Shown here piece by piece: positions 1 to 12,952 of a stretch of 64,000 nucleotides of DNA. The notes under the pieces are model-generated. The model saw nothing but the letters and a program-made list of their open reading frames with translations, was not told the origin of the DNA and searched no databases. Numbering within the stretch: the stretch's first letter is position 1; each line of letters starts with the position of its first letter. The translations under genes were made by a program, and so were the position numbers. Where the stretch lies: assembly GCA_033239005.1 (NCBI GenBank), contig BSQZ01000079.1, forward strand, positions 795,001 through 859,000, given 5' to 3'. Origin of the DNA: Lamellibrachia satsuma (taxonomy: Eukaryota > Annelida > Polychaeta > Sabellida > Siboglinidae).

Positions 1-2392
<2,392 letters not shown>

Positions 2393-2472
2393 AGATTTAA
2401 CAAGATTGCCATCCAAGGCAAAACACCCATATGTCAAGTGGACAAGGAAGCCGTTGGTTTATCGACAGTCCA
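2393..2472 (-). mobile_element. CR1-type LINE 3' tail fragment
   Basis: On the minus strand this reads as the 3' end shared with the CR1 copies at 12863-12951 and 49200-49285: a TCGATAA-rich lead, CTTCCTTGTCCACTTG, the arm GGATGGCAA, then the tail unit ATCTTGTTAAATC. Only about 80 bp of 3' UTR is present, so the copy is extremely 5'-truncated, which is typical of incomplete reverse transcription. It has diverged from the other copies in the hairpin loop. Confidence 0.8.
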
Positions 2473-3149
2473 TTTTTTATCTATGTATAGCCCGCAGTTC
2501 TGAAATATTTAAAAATTTTATTTGATGCTGTTAGCAGTTACAGTACTGGTTATAAACCAATATGCTATGTTTCACAAGTGAAATAAAGCATTCACACGTC
2601 GTGGTCAAATAAATGTTGTTCTTTCAGTCATTGTCAGCACTTAACTCGCTTGCTGAGCCATCGGTACCAGCCGCCCGAGCGTTGTTACAGTTGTAATACC
2701 TTGCCTTAACACAATTGTAACAGCATGTCCCTAACACATTTTTTTTGCAATTGAACACACGTGGACAATAATAAATCCAGAATTTTAGTTTAACTTCTAC
2801 TTGGCATAACCCCTTTCCTATATAGTAGACATGTTTCAAGCTTCAACATAAAAAGAAGCTGTGTGAGATGATATTACCAAAAGAATTTTAGGTGGTTAAA
2901 AGATCATTTTGTTCACACCTTAATTTTATCTTCTTAACTCCCGATTTTTTAGTTTGTCAATGGTGACTCCGTACTGTATGCTATGTTTTCGTGAAATGCC
3001 TCTAACAACTTGCTCCTGTATGCAACTAACCTCGGTCTCCCCTATTCGTGTTTCGCCAGGAGGCGCATGCGTCAAAAGAGACTCGACAAATTTCACGCAC
3101 GCTGAAAGCAACTGTCTAAAATCTGTAGTTTCTACGACGTAGATAGAGA
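2473..3149. other. Non-coding stretch upstream of gypsy element
   Basis: No recognisable gene or repeat family was found here. Small open frames at 2624-2839 and 2926-3142 lie on both strands and show no domain. The 5' part of the gypsy element starting near 3150 may have decayed into this stretch. Confidence 0.4.
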
Positions 3150-3691
3150 ATTCAAATCAATCACAGATTATCAAGAAATACCAGTTAAACATTGATGACC
3201 TGTATTCAAAGCAGTCGGGAGGTGTGTAAATTGGACTGGAGTCATGCATACCAGCAGATAGTTCTCACCACAATTACTATACTGAAAGGTTTGTTTGCCT
3301 ACACGCGGCTCTGCCATGGTGTGTCGTCAGCACCAGGAATGCCATGGAACAATTGGTGCAGGGAATACTGATGGTGATAGTTTATCTTGATGATGTCCTA
3401 GTATCCGGCCGCACTCCTAAAGAAGCTCGTGCAAATCTTTTGAGAGTAGATTACAGACAGCTGGTTTGAGGCTTCGTGTGGAAAAGTGCTCGTTTCAGGA
3501 AAACTCTTGTGTTTACCTTGGTCATCGGCTAGGCGCTGAAAGTAATTTATTCACCCCACCACAGACAATCTTATCATGCTACGGAATGCTCAAGAGCCAA
3601 CGTCAGTGCCAGAACTGCGAAGCTACTTTGGTATGTAGCTACTGGTATGGTGAAGTACTAACATAAGTTCCTAAAGAACCTCAGCACAGTT

Positions 3692-4363
3692 TTGGCACCA
3701 CTCCACAAATTGTTGCAGAAAGACACGTCTTGGCACTGGGTATCAGAACAAGCAAACGCGTTTGTGGAGTTGAAGATGTTGTTGCAAGCTTCTAAGTTTT
3801 TGGTGCAATACAATCCCAGATTACCACTAGTACTAATCTGCGATGCATCACCATATGGCATCGGAGCTGTGTTCTCACATCAGATAGCAAATGGAACAGA
3901 CAGACCTATGGCATTTGCATCTCGGACTCTATTTCCAGCTGCGAAGAAGTATGTTCAAATCGAGCGAGGCCTTGCAATTGTATTCGGGCTCAGAAAGTTC
4001 CATAAATATGTTTATGGCAGAGACTTTGTTATTCAAACAGACCACAAACCACTTCTTGGTTTTCTCAAGGAGGACAAACTGATATCGTCACTTGCAAGTC
4101 CTAGAATTCAACGATGGGCTCTTACTTTATCAAATTATCAGTATCACCTACGATACAAACCTATTACACAGAACTCAAATGCAGAAGGTCTCAGCAGACT
4201 ACCTCTAGCAACAAAGATATCTCCTGTCCCAGTGCCAAGGGAATCAATCTTTTTTCTTTCGATTGTTAATGAGACGCCAATCAACGCTTCTAGAATGGCA
4301 CAATTGACAACCCGAGATCCAGTTTTGTCGAAGGTTGTGAATTTCGTGAAGACCGGCTGGTGA
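3692..4363 (+). pseudogene. Gypsy RNase H domain segment
   Basis: This 223-codon open segment of the decayed gypsy pol begins in the RT connection (PLHKLLQKD) and carries the RNase H core: LICDASPYGIGAVFSH with the first catalytic Asp, RPMAFASRTL, the YVQIERGLAIVFGLRKFH helix, and FVIQTDHKPLLGFL with another Asp. It ends near LSRLPL, the usual RNase H/integrase boundary. The open length reflects chance preservation, because the flanking pol segments are broken. Confidence 0.88.
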
Positions 4364-5189
4364 TATGGTGTGGGCAATTAAATGTGCACCTTACACGAGA
4401 AGGAAGGATGAACTATCCATAGAACAAGGATGTTTGCTGTGGGGATCTCGTGTGGTTAATCCAGCACCAGGTTAAGAAATTTACTGGACGAACTTCATGA
4501 ATGCCATCCTGGCATCGTGCGAATGAACGCTTTAGCTTGCAGCTTTTTGTGGTGGCCATGACTTGATGCAGAAATTCAAGGTTCATAGTTGCGTAGTTTG
4601 CCAAGAACACAGCAAGTTGCCACCGAACGCACTGAGTTGCACCCATAGGAATGGCCAGGTAAACCGTGGTATCATATACACATTGACTATGCTGGTCCAT
4701 TAGAAGGGAAATTGATCCTTGTCGTTGTAGACGCTCACTCGAAGTACATCGATGCTCATGTCATGACATCTTCGAATACTGCTGCCTAGTGAAGCTTCGT
4801 CAAACGTTTGCCATGCACGGACTGCCCTGTACTTTGGTTTCGGACAATGGAACTGCATTCACGAATTGAATTCCAGACTTTCTATAGCAGGAATGGCATC
4901 AAACACATTCGCAGTGCGCTATACCATCCAGCAAGCAACGGCCTTGCAGAACGGTCTGTACAGACACTCAAGGCAAGTCTGAGGTAGAACTCTTGCTCCG
5001 GACCTGGAGACCGGGATGTATCGTTTCTTGTCACGTTACCGTATAACCCCCCAAACTACAACTGGACAGGCGCTCGCAGAAAAGCTGATGACGAGACGCC
5101 CATGATTCAGACTTGATCTGGTTTATCCTGCCTTGGACAATCGTGTGCTAGACTAACAAACCGCTGCGCGGGAGCATCACGATGAAGCG

Positions 5190-5537
5190 TTGCCTCCGCG
5201 TGACTGTTATGCGGGTGACGCGGTCTGGGTGGTGAACTTCGCTGGCATTCCCAAATGGCTGCCCGGAGTACTACATAACAAATTGGGTCCTCTCTCTCTC
5301 ACCATCGGATTGACTGACGGCCGAATTTGGAGATTACATATGGATCACATCCGTCTCCGGATACCCGAGGAGAGTGACGGCGACGCTGGAAGAGCACTGC
5401 CAATGTCGACAGGTGTTCGTGTGTTTGTGGGTGAGAAGAAGGCGAGGGATGCACAAGCACCACCATTACTGAGATTGTCAGTGCGACCATCCTGTTGGAG
5501 TGACTGGGCCGACAGATGGAGAAGTCGCACCGACTGA
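5190..5537 (+). pseudogene. Gypsy integrase C-terminal fragment
   Basis: The 115 codons contain GDAVWVVNFAGIPKWLPGVL and a following RLHMDHIR stretch, the SH3-like C-terminal part of many gypsy integrases. In those the order is a GD-VWV strand, a W-pG strand and an RRH-DQLR-like end. It follows the decayed integrase core by about 100 bp in another frame. Its last codons have no known motif. Confidence 0.75.
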
Positions 5538-5689
5538 TGTCAATCAGTCTAGTGATGTGCGCACGCCGACAGAGGTTGCAGATAAAGCGGTCGCGGAGTC
5601 TACTTTGCAGATCTACTATAGTGCGCAAGCTGCTTGTAAAATTGAATCAATAATTCATGAATTGCGTATTATGTTACAGTTCAGTTGAA

Positions 5690-7450
5690 CAGAAATTCTA
5701 CACTAAACATTTTGTTGCCCGATTCAACTGTTCAGCCTGACAGTTGTGTCAATATAATCAAAGTTTAAAGTTAATTCGAATTGTATGGTATAAATCGATT
5801 AAAGTTCACTCTTGTTTTGTGAATTAGCTAACTGCCTGGATGACATCGTAATTAGCTAATTATGTATGTACACAGAATCTGGGTGCATACATAATTTCCG
5901 TCACAATGAAAAGTACACTTTGCATCCAGGTAATGTGTGTGACAAACGGTGGCGCCACAGCACGGAGCCTGGATAATCGAGGCTAACCAACAGTGAACAT
6001 CGGTTACCATTGGCGCCGCCTTGCGACCAAAATGTCCAATTGCCGCCAATTCCCAGCAGAAGGGCACGGACCACAGTCAATTTTCCCACAGACGACCATT
6101 ATAACGTTCTTACGCCTACATTGAAAATTTATCCTACAATTTTTTTATTTCACAGCACATGACATACCCACTATGACACCTGGTGTGTGAAATTCGTAAA
6201 AAATGACATACCTCCTTTTCCCACAAATTACTTCAACGCATGACACCCTTGCATTTCTGCCATGAAATTCTCCGGTTTCCAAAATATGAGTACATCCTGC
6301 CTAACGGTCACTGTGTCCTTACGCATCAGGTATACCACCTGACAGATGGCATCATTTAAAAGTTCAGATGCTACTGTGCACAAAAACATTACTTTCGCTC
6401 ACTCATTCACATGATTTCTGCTCTCACAAATACACCCTAACTGCATAATTAATTTTCCTAGGCATTGTGTATGTAATTGCGGATGCATTCTGACTGTGGT
6501 CTGTACCCCCAGTTGGGGATAGCATGCTATTATTTTCCCCTATGTACCAATGCAAAAAGTGAGAGCAATTCCACCTGATGCGATTCGATTTTTATGAAAA
6601 AATGTGAAGCGAAGCTTCCGAAACGAACGTGTCACACTAAAGCAGATGTAAATATCAAACAAAATGGAAGAAGAATACCCAAGGAACTGTTTTTGTTTGA
6701 CTCCCCAATGAATCTGAACCATAGAGATGTGTATATTATATATTTTAGTCTCATTTATTCGATTCTCGCCCGCCTTCTGAATTCGCCGAGAAGAGAATCT
6801 GGTCGCAGAGGTGTAATCTCATTACCCACGGTCACCACTCCATTTTATAGGCGTTCCCTTGAAGCGCAAGCAGCCAATCAGCATCATTGTCGAGATGCTA
6901 CACTAACAAAACATTGTGGCCTGATTTAACTTTTCAGTCTGACAGATATGTCAATATAATAAAAGTTAATTCGAATTGCAGCGTATAACTTAACTGATAA
7001 AGTCCACCCTCTTTTTATGAATTAGCCAAATGCCCGGATGACATCATAATTAACTAATTATGTATACGCTTAGATTCTGGGTGCATAAATAATTTCCGTC
7101 ACAATGAAAAGTACACATTGCAGCATCCAGGCAATGATGTGTGCGACAAACGGTGACACCAAAGCACGGAGCCTGGATAATCGAGGCTAACCAACAGTTA
7201 GTCTCACTTATCCGACGCTCGCTCGCCTTCGTGAATTTGCTGAGAACAGAGTCTGTCCGCAGAGGCATGGTCTTGTTGTTAACCACTGTCACAACATGTG
7301 ACAGTTCCTGTGAAGCACCAGCAGCCAATTAACTTCATTATCGAGACACTAAAAAAAGTTAACTTTTCAGTCTGACAGTTATGTCAATATAATCAAAGTT
7401 AATTCGAATTGTATCGTATAAACTGATAAAAGTTCACTCTTATTTTAGGA
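5690..7450 (+). repeat. Duplicated LTR-like blocks
   Basis: A block of about 300 bp at 5700-5990 recurs at 6900-7197, offset by about 1.2 kb. Shared landmarks include CTGACAG-TATGTCAATATAAT, AAGTTAATTCGAATTG, GAATTAGC, TGGGTGCATA-ATAATTTCCG and GCACGGAGCCTGGATAAT. A third partial copy (7200-7450) repeats the promoter-like AAAGTTCACTCTT end. The blocks follow the gypsy pol directly, so they are probably its LTRs or solo LTRs, rearranged. Exact LTR ends could not be fixed. Confidence 0.6.
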
Positions 7451-8287
7451 ATAGGAATGTCAATGACAATTTCAGTTTGCAGATATAATTTATTACATAT
7501 TTTTATGATATGGCTGCTGCCTTGAGAAATTTAAATGTGAAAACGTTTTCAAAATCGGTAAAGTACTTCTCGTCAAATTTAACACATTTGTAAAAGTATG
7601 GGCCTATCTCTTATAATATAATATACCAATACAGCTGTACCAATGTTCCCAATTACGTATTATAAATGTATACATCTATTGCAATTGACACAAACATCAA
7701 TACACTAACCCAATGTTTTTAAAGATCAGCTGATATGGGCAACACATTTTAGTAAATGTTATATGTCTGAAAGACTGAAAGAAAGAACTTAAAATGATAT
7801 TGCACTAACCCGTCTCATCTATTGTTCTGCTGGTTAGATGAATCCCTTTATAAAGTAATCTTTTTCACCATGTTGTTTGGTTATGATAATTATTTCCATG
7901 ACAGTAAAGTACAGGACGGTTAAGTCCTGCTAACACAGTTATTTTAGGTCACTTCGACCCAGTCCCAAGGGTGACCTTAATGGTGAGACTCCACTCTGTA
8001 TGAAGTGTTGTGCAACTTTGCAATTTGTACACAAAGCCAAGGTTTAAAACCCAATATGATAAGGCAAGCACCAAACAATTGAGGTACCATGCCACTATTA
8101 AGTTATCACATTAATTTTGGAATCAGGTTAAATCATGCATCTGCATTAATTTTCAGTTTAAATGTTTTGCACAACATTGGTGTGACATGTTTCAGATGGC
8201 ATTTTAAATTATTGCCAATGATTACATTGATTACTAATCTTATGATGCTTGTGTAAAATATAATAAACTAACAGTTTTGTGTTCACA
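7451..8287. other. Non-coding, AT-rich
   Basis: No gene, repeat family or simple array was recognised. AT content is high and open frames are very short. A good splice acceptor lies at its right edge. Confidence 0.5.
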
Positions 8288-8288
8288 G

Positions 8289-8364
8289 GTTTGGTGCAGC
8301 CAACCCTGGAGTTATGTTCACAAATGCTGGGAAAGGACACATCGCTGATAAAGAACACAGTGCT
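8289..8364 (+). CDS. Possible internal exon of an unidentified gene
   Basis: A strong acceptor (TTTTGTGTTCACAG) is followed by an open frame reading FGAANPGVMFTNAGKGH and then an acidic segment, with a possible weak donor at GTAGAT. The amino-acid composition is protein-like, but no family is recognised and no partner exon was found. The neighbouring protocadherin exons lie on the other strand. It could be a chance frame behind a fortuitous acceptor. Confidence 0.25.
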
Positions 8365-8590
8365 GAACTTGTAGATTGTAGTATCTATAAATTTTATTTA
8401 TCAGTGTTTAAATGTAATAATGTTTAAATGTGGCAATCACAGATTTGATGATTATAAATAATATGATACTATCAGCTGATTGGTTTTGTCTTGTCATGGG
8501 GGGGTTAAATAACAAACCTTTTTAGTTTGTTCAATAAGTTAAGCATTTCCAGCACATTGTGAGTTGAGTAATAAAATCACTAATCTAACA

Positions 8591-8978
8591 AACCAGACTG
8601 TTTGTGTGTGCAGTGGTTCTGTTGTAACCTGACAAACCAGACTCTTTGTGTGTGCAGTGGTTCTGTTGTAACCTGACAAACCAGACTGTTTGTGTGTGCA
8701 GTGGTTCTGTTGTAACCTGACAAACTAGACTGTTTGTGTGTGCAGTGGTTCTGTTGTAACCTGACAAACCAGACTGTTTGTGTGTGCAGTGGTTCTGTTG
8801 TAACCTGACAAACTAGACTGTTTGTGTGTGCAGTGGTTCTGTTGTAACCTCACAAACCAGACTGTTTGTGTGTGCAGTGGTTCTGTTGTAACCTCACAAA
8901 CCAGACTGTTTGTGTGTGCAGTGGTTCTGTTGTAACCTGACAAACCAGACTGTTTGCGTGTGCAGTGGTTCTGTTGCA
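8591..8978. repeat. 44-bp minisatellite, about 9 copies
   Basis: The unit begins AACCAGACTGTTTGTGTGTG and contains CAGTGGTTCTGTTGTAACCT. Start positions step by 44 (8591, 8635 and so on), with a few substitutions between copies. The minus-strand open frames across it (QQNHCTHKQ repeats) are artefacts. Confidence 0.95.
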
Positions 8979-9739
8979 ATTTGTTTACACATACAATTAA
9001 TGCTATGTAGAGGGTACATTCTTTTGCTCATAATTTATTTAGTATGTTACAGATTTATTTCATATTTTCAGTACCTCAAGATAATACCTTAAGCATAGGA
9101 TGTGGAAAATTTCAAAGAAATATGTTCTTGGTAACTAATGTATTTTGAAGTAAACATGTACTTGAAGTTCAAATGATTTTTCTCAGTTTGAACGTTTCTA
9201 CTGCATGCATGTTCATTGCAGCATAACTTCGACTGTGAGTGAGTTATGTCCTTATATTATGTATCATGTGAAAGTTTACTATCTGCTCTTTCCACATATG
9301 TAGATAACTCAATATTTAAACATTTGCACTTGTGACTCATTTTGCTAGGACTCGACACATATAGTAACATTGAACCAGAAAATTGACCAAAATTGGGGCA
9401 TATTTAATTATAACTATAATAAAAACAGTTATGTTCAATTGTTATCAATGAAATTTAACACATTGATATATTATTTCTAGTTCTAGATTTCAAATATATG
9501 TCAAAAACTATAAAATGTTACCAATCTCTCTTGGCCTAATTTGCATAAATGTGCATGATTTTCGAGGAAGTTAAATAATTCAGTTAATTGTTTTTATTAT
9601 TTTGCAGTGATCATTGTGTGTAATATATCAAATGAAAGCCAAGAAGCTCAACAATCAATATATATAGATACCATTTCTGTAGACACAATGCGAAATAAAT
9701 TAATTATTAGAACAAGATTAATTAATTATTATAACAAGA
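8979..9739. other. Non-coding, AT-rich
   Basis: No gene or array was recognised. On the model proposed here it would lie downstream of, or within, the 3' part of the protocadherin gene on the minus strand. Confidence 0.5.
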
Positions 9740-9805
9740 TTAACTATTTTGCGGTGATCGTGTGCATACGTTTTCCCAAAGCCATCTACAGAAACTACCG
9801 AACAT
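9740..9805 (-). CDS. Candidate terminal exon of the protocadherin gene
   Basis: On the minus strand a good acceptor (CCTCTGTTTTCAG) at 9808-9806 opens a phase-0 frame of 21 codons beginning MFGSFCRWLWE and ending in a stop at 9740. This phase matches the phase-0 donor of the exon at 10422. No cadherin-tail motif is recognisable in so short a peptide, so the link rests only on strand, order and phase. An alternative acceptor near 10150 would reach a stop after four codons. Confidence 0.25.
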   Translation of the reverse strand: MFGSFCRWLWENVCTRSPQNS

Positions 9806-10421
9806 CTGAAAACAGAGGGTCTGCAAAGCTCTTGCGGCAGTAGATCTGGGACAATATTTATGTTTTTCATCACGAATGTTAAAAGCAGTAATGTTATAGT
9901 TTATCATTTGTGATACTGCAACTTTTTGACAATATTTCGGTGATGGAAAGTTGGGAATGGAATGATAAGTTTTCGTGACATTATAAGAAACTGTTAGCAT
10001 AGCAGTTTGAGATATACGTGTAATAAGTTTATTATGATTTAGCTTTAATTTGATATATCACATTGGTATGTGGGATGTCGAGATCCAGTGTCGCGTTGGC
10101 ATTGAAAGAGGTGCCCTTAAAGGTGGCCATGTCGAAATGATCAGACACAATTCACCTGAGGCAGCAGCTTCAAAGTGCACTTATGTAATAAATGTTTAAG
10201 ATATTAATATTAAAAAATATGTGTGGCTTCCATCCTATATGCCATGTGTTTTTTATTTAAACCACTGTACTTCATAAGTTCATAGTGTATTGCACTGAAG
10301 TCTATCAAATTGTATTCTATACAATGAGAAACTAGAATCCCATCATGTCATCCTCAGTTGTATGTTATGTATGTGTTGGCTAGTGATTTATATAATTTGT
10401 ATTATACGAGGATGCTCTTAC

Positions 10422-10607
10422 CTGATGATTGTGATCAGCCAGCTGAGGTGATGCACTGTACAAGAGTTTTCGACGTGGATCCTCCAGATATTGCCTGCAT
10501 CGCTGCCACTGCAATGCTGATGGCATCACGTAGTCCAGCTTTGTTTCTGAGATTACAGCTGAGATGCTGTAAGTGTCATCAGATGTCGTGTTGTATGCTG
10601 GTGAAAG
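10422..10607 (-). CDS. Protocadherin exon 2 (cytoplasmic tail)
   Basis: This 186-bp exon is flanked on the minus strand by a near-perfect acceptor (CCTGTTTTGCAG) and donor (CAG then GTAAGAGC). It encodes 62 residues in phase 0-0, including DTYSISAVISETKLDYVMP, which resembles the conserved cytoplasmic tails of non-clustered protocadherins. It lies downstream of the ectodomain exon on the same strand. The donor of that exon at 14459 is also phase 0, so the join keeps frame. The intron is 3.85 kb and consists largely of a minisatellite with a nested LINE. Assignment to the protocadherin is inferred from strand, order, phase and sequence character. Confidence 0.7.
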
Positions 10608-11214
10608 CTGCAAAACAGGCAACGCTTTAAAACACTACTATTCATTTATAAATATCTACTCCACATGGTGGCATCAGACTATAGCATATAAGACATTGTT
10701 ACTAGTTAAAGCAATGTGCAGTTGCTGATTCCATTCTGTCCAAGGACAACTGGAGATGACAATAAATATGTCCATAATATTATAGACGTGTTTGATGATT
10801 TTAATGTTTTTAACGTTATACTTGTTGGGGCAGTTTTCACTATGATGAGGCTAAGGAGAATTTGCAACATTGACAAAATCTGTTAAAATTCTCTGTGCAA
10901 GATATTGATGTTTTAAAATTAGTATTAAGTGTTTCATCAATTGAATGCAAAGAGAGGGTTAGACAAGTTTCGAGTAAATGCTTGTGATTAACAAATGATA
11001 ATTTTGACATTTCACCAAAAATACCCTTATTTGCCATGGGTGCCAAATCAGCTGGATCTGTGACAAAATGCACTTACAACTATTTGGAAACTGTTTATTG
11101 TCAATGTCTACATGACACTTTTTTAGTAGATGGCTAATTTTTTGCTATACTATATGATTCTTTCAATGCACCAATCACAACACAGCTGTGAAATTGTTTA
11201 TGTTAATTGATGGG
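10608..11214. other. Intron of protocadherin gene, unique part
   Basis: No array or transposon is recognisable between the exon acceptor and the start of the 46-bp minisatellite. The short minus-strand frame at 10840-11073 has no known motif. Confidence 0.5.
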
Positions 11215-11620
11215 TATCCTGTATAATGTCACATAGAAACCCAACATCTGTATATGTGGGTATGCTGTATGATGTCGTAAAGACGCAATATCAGTATATG
11301 CGGGTATGCTGTATTATGTCGTATAGAAACCTAACATCAGTATATGTGGGTATGCTGTATTATGTCGTACAGAAACCTAACATCAGTATATGTGGGTATG
11401 CTGTATTATGTCGTATAGAAACCTAACATCAGTATATGTGGGTATGCTGTATTATGTTGTATAGAAACCTAACATCAATATATGTGGGTATGCTGTATTA
11501 TGTCATACAGAAACCTAACATCAGTATATGTGGGTATGCTGTATTATGTCGTATATAAACCTAACATCAGTATATGTGGGTATGCTGTATTATGTCGTAT
11601 AGAAACCTAACATCAGTATA
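11215..11620. repeat. 46-bp minisatellite, left part (about 9 copies)
   Basis: The unit begins GTATATGTGGGTATGCTGTA and ends TAGAAACCTAACATCA, 46 bp in all. The array stops in mid-unit at ...CATCAGTATA, where a CR1 LINE begins, and resumes at 12953. It lies in the protocadherin intron. Common variants are TCGTATAG, TCGTACAG and TTGTATAG. Confidence 0.97.
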
Positions 11621-12951
11621 GGTTAATTAAAGACCATATGGTGGACTTCCTCGTTAAGCATAAATTATTAAATTCATCTCAACATGGATTCCTTAAAGCG
11701 AGGTCATGCTTAACAAATGTGTTATGTTTTTTGGAAGAAATCACTAAGTGGATAGACGAGGGATCGCCAGTAGATATTATCTACTTAGATTTTCAGAAAG
11801 CTTTTGACAAAGTGCCACATCAAAGATTGCTACTTAAATTAAAAGCCCATGGTATCGGGGATAGCATAACTGACTGGATAGAACAATGGCTGACTGACAG
11901 AAGACAACGAGTTGTAGTAGATGGCGAAGTTTCAAATTGGAAATCGGTTTTGAGTGGGGTACCTCAAGGATCAGTATTAGGACCTATATTATTCTTAATT
12001 TATATCAATGACTTGGACGACAGTATAACAAGTAACGTACTGAAATTTGCGGACGACACAAAACTGTTTAGAAAGGTTAATACTGATGGTGATAAACAAC
12101 ATTTACAAAACGATCTAGACAGATTAGTGAAATGGTCTGAGAAATGGCAGATGCTGTTCAATTTTGGGAAATGTAAATGCCTACATACAGGACATGGGAA
12201 CTTGAATGTAAACTATAAAATGGGAGCTACTGTTCTTGGTACTACTGTAAAAGAAAAGGACTTAGGAGTTACAATAAGCGCTGATATGAAAGTTTCAGAG
12301 CAGTGTGGTATTGCAGCTTCAAAGGGTAATCAAATTCTTGGATTGATTAGAAGAAACATAACATACAAGGGAAAAAAGTTAATTATACCTCTTTATAAAG
12401 CAATAGTTAGACCTCATTTAGAATACTGTATACAAGCATGGAGACCATATCGTAAGAAGGATATAGATACGCTTGAACGCATACAAAGGAGAGCAACTAA
12501 AATGATTCCAGAACTTAGAGACCTTAGTTATGAAGAACGCCTGAAAGAATGTGGTTTAACAACTCTAGAGACAAGGAGGTTAAGAGGAGATCAGATTGAA
12601 GTTTTTAAGATATTGAATGGGTATGAAAATATTGATAGAAATATGTTTTTCTCACTCAAGAAGGATAGCAGAACTAGAGGACATGAGGTGGGATTAGTAA
12701 AGGATCAATGTAGATTGGACATCAGGAAGCACTCGTTCTCACAGAGGACAGTAAATGAATGGAACAAACTGTCTACAGATTGTGTAACTGCTAGCAGCGT
12801 GAATATGTTTAAAAACAAGGTTGACACATATATCAGAAGGGCGGGTTATAAGTAGGTGAACATTGTTGGACTCTCGATAAGCCAATGGCTTCCTTGTCCA
12901 CTTGCCATCTGGGCCTTTGGCTTGGATGGCAAATCTTGTTAAATCTTGTTA
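11621..12951 (+). mobile_element. CR1-type LINE, 5'-truncated, with intact RT open frame
   Basis: This 5'-truncated non-LTR retrotransposon starts inside the reverse transcriptase region of ORF2 (at a point matching about 47955 in the fuller copy). It ends with a 3' hairpin (arms TTGCCATC and GATGGCAA) and the tail unit ATCTTGTTAA repeated twice. It is inserted in mid-unit of the 46-bp minisatellite with at most a 3-bp target duplication (ATA, ambiguous with the tail), as is usual for CR1. The insertion is in plus orientation, antisense to the protocadherin gene. Confidence 0.93.
11638..12855 (+). CDS. CR1 LINE ORF2 C-terminal part: reverse transcriptase
   Basis: The 405-codon frame is open to the natural stop. 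It contains the RT signatures LDFQKAFDKVPH (about residues 50-62), GVPQGSVLGPILFLIYINDL (about 107-126) and the catalytic FADDTK (about 136-142), then the thumb and the conserved C-terminal region. The latter includes PHLEYCIQAWRPYRKKDID and RRATKMIPELRDLSYEERL. The endonuclease domain and first RT blocks are missing through 5' truncation, so the element cannot move on its own. The Met at 11638 is internal to the original protein, not a true start. The lack of stops suggests a fairly recent insertion. Confidence 0.9.
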   Translation: MVDFLVKHKLLNSSQHGFLKARSCLTNVLCFLEEITKWIDEGSPVDIIYLDFQKAFDKVPHQRLLLKLKAHGIGDSITDWIEQWLTDRRQRVVVDGEVSNWKSVLSGVPQGSVLGPILFLIYINDLDDSITSNVLKFADDTKLFRKVNTDGDKQHLQNDLDRLVKWSEKWQMLFNFGKCKCLHTGHGNLNVNYKMGATVLGTTVKEKDLGVTISADMKVSEQCGIAASKGNQILGLIRRNITYKGKKLIIPLYKAIVRPHLEYCIQAWRPYRKKDIDTLERIQRRATKMIPELRDLSYEERLKECGLTTLETRRLRGDQIEVFKILNGYENIDRNMFFSLKKDSRTRGHEVGLVKDQCRLDIRKHSFSQRTVNEWNKLSTDCVTASSVNMFKNKVDTYIRRAGYK

Positions 12952-12952
12952 A

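Larger units (their letters stand above)
3150..5640 (+). pseudogene. Ty3/gypsy retrotransposon pol, heavily decayed
   Basis: Pieces of a Ty3/gypsy polyprotein appear in order on the plus strand. They are reverse transcriptase (KLDWSHAYQQIVL near 3228, GVSSAPG near 3320, the catalytic VYLDDVLVSG near 3380), RNase H (3692-4363), integrase (about 4480-5100, with HIDYAGP and HPASNGLAERSVQTL) and the integrase C-terminal part (5190-5537). The pieces lie in different frames and are broken by stops and frameshifts, for example after the LDD motif and within the integrase core. Gag and protease were not found. This is a dead copy, and the order RT-RH-IN distinguishes it from Ty1/copia, where integrase comes first. 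Confidence 0.88.

Noticed and set aside
8585..8979. Histidine/Cys repeat frames on the minus strand
   Set aside because: These are artefacts of the 44-bp array.
10050..10190. Coding-like stretch readable on both strands (DVEIQCRVGIERGALKGG on plus, FDMATFKGTSFNANATLD on minus)
   Set aside because: Neither strand has a phase-compatible splice context with the neighbouring protocadherin exon. On minus the phase-0 join hits a stop after four codons.
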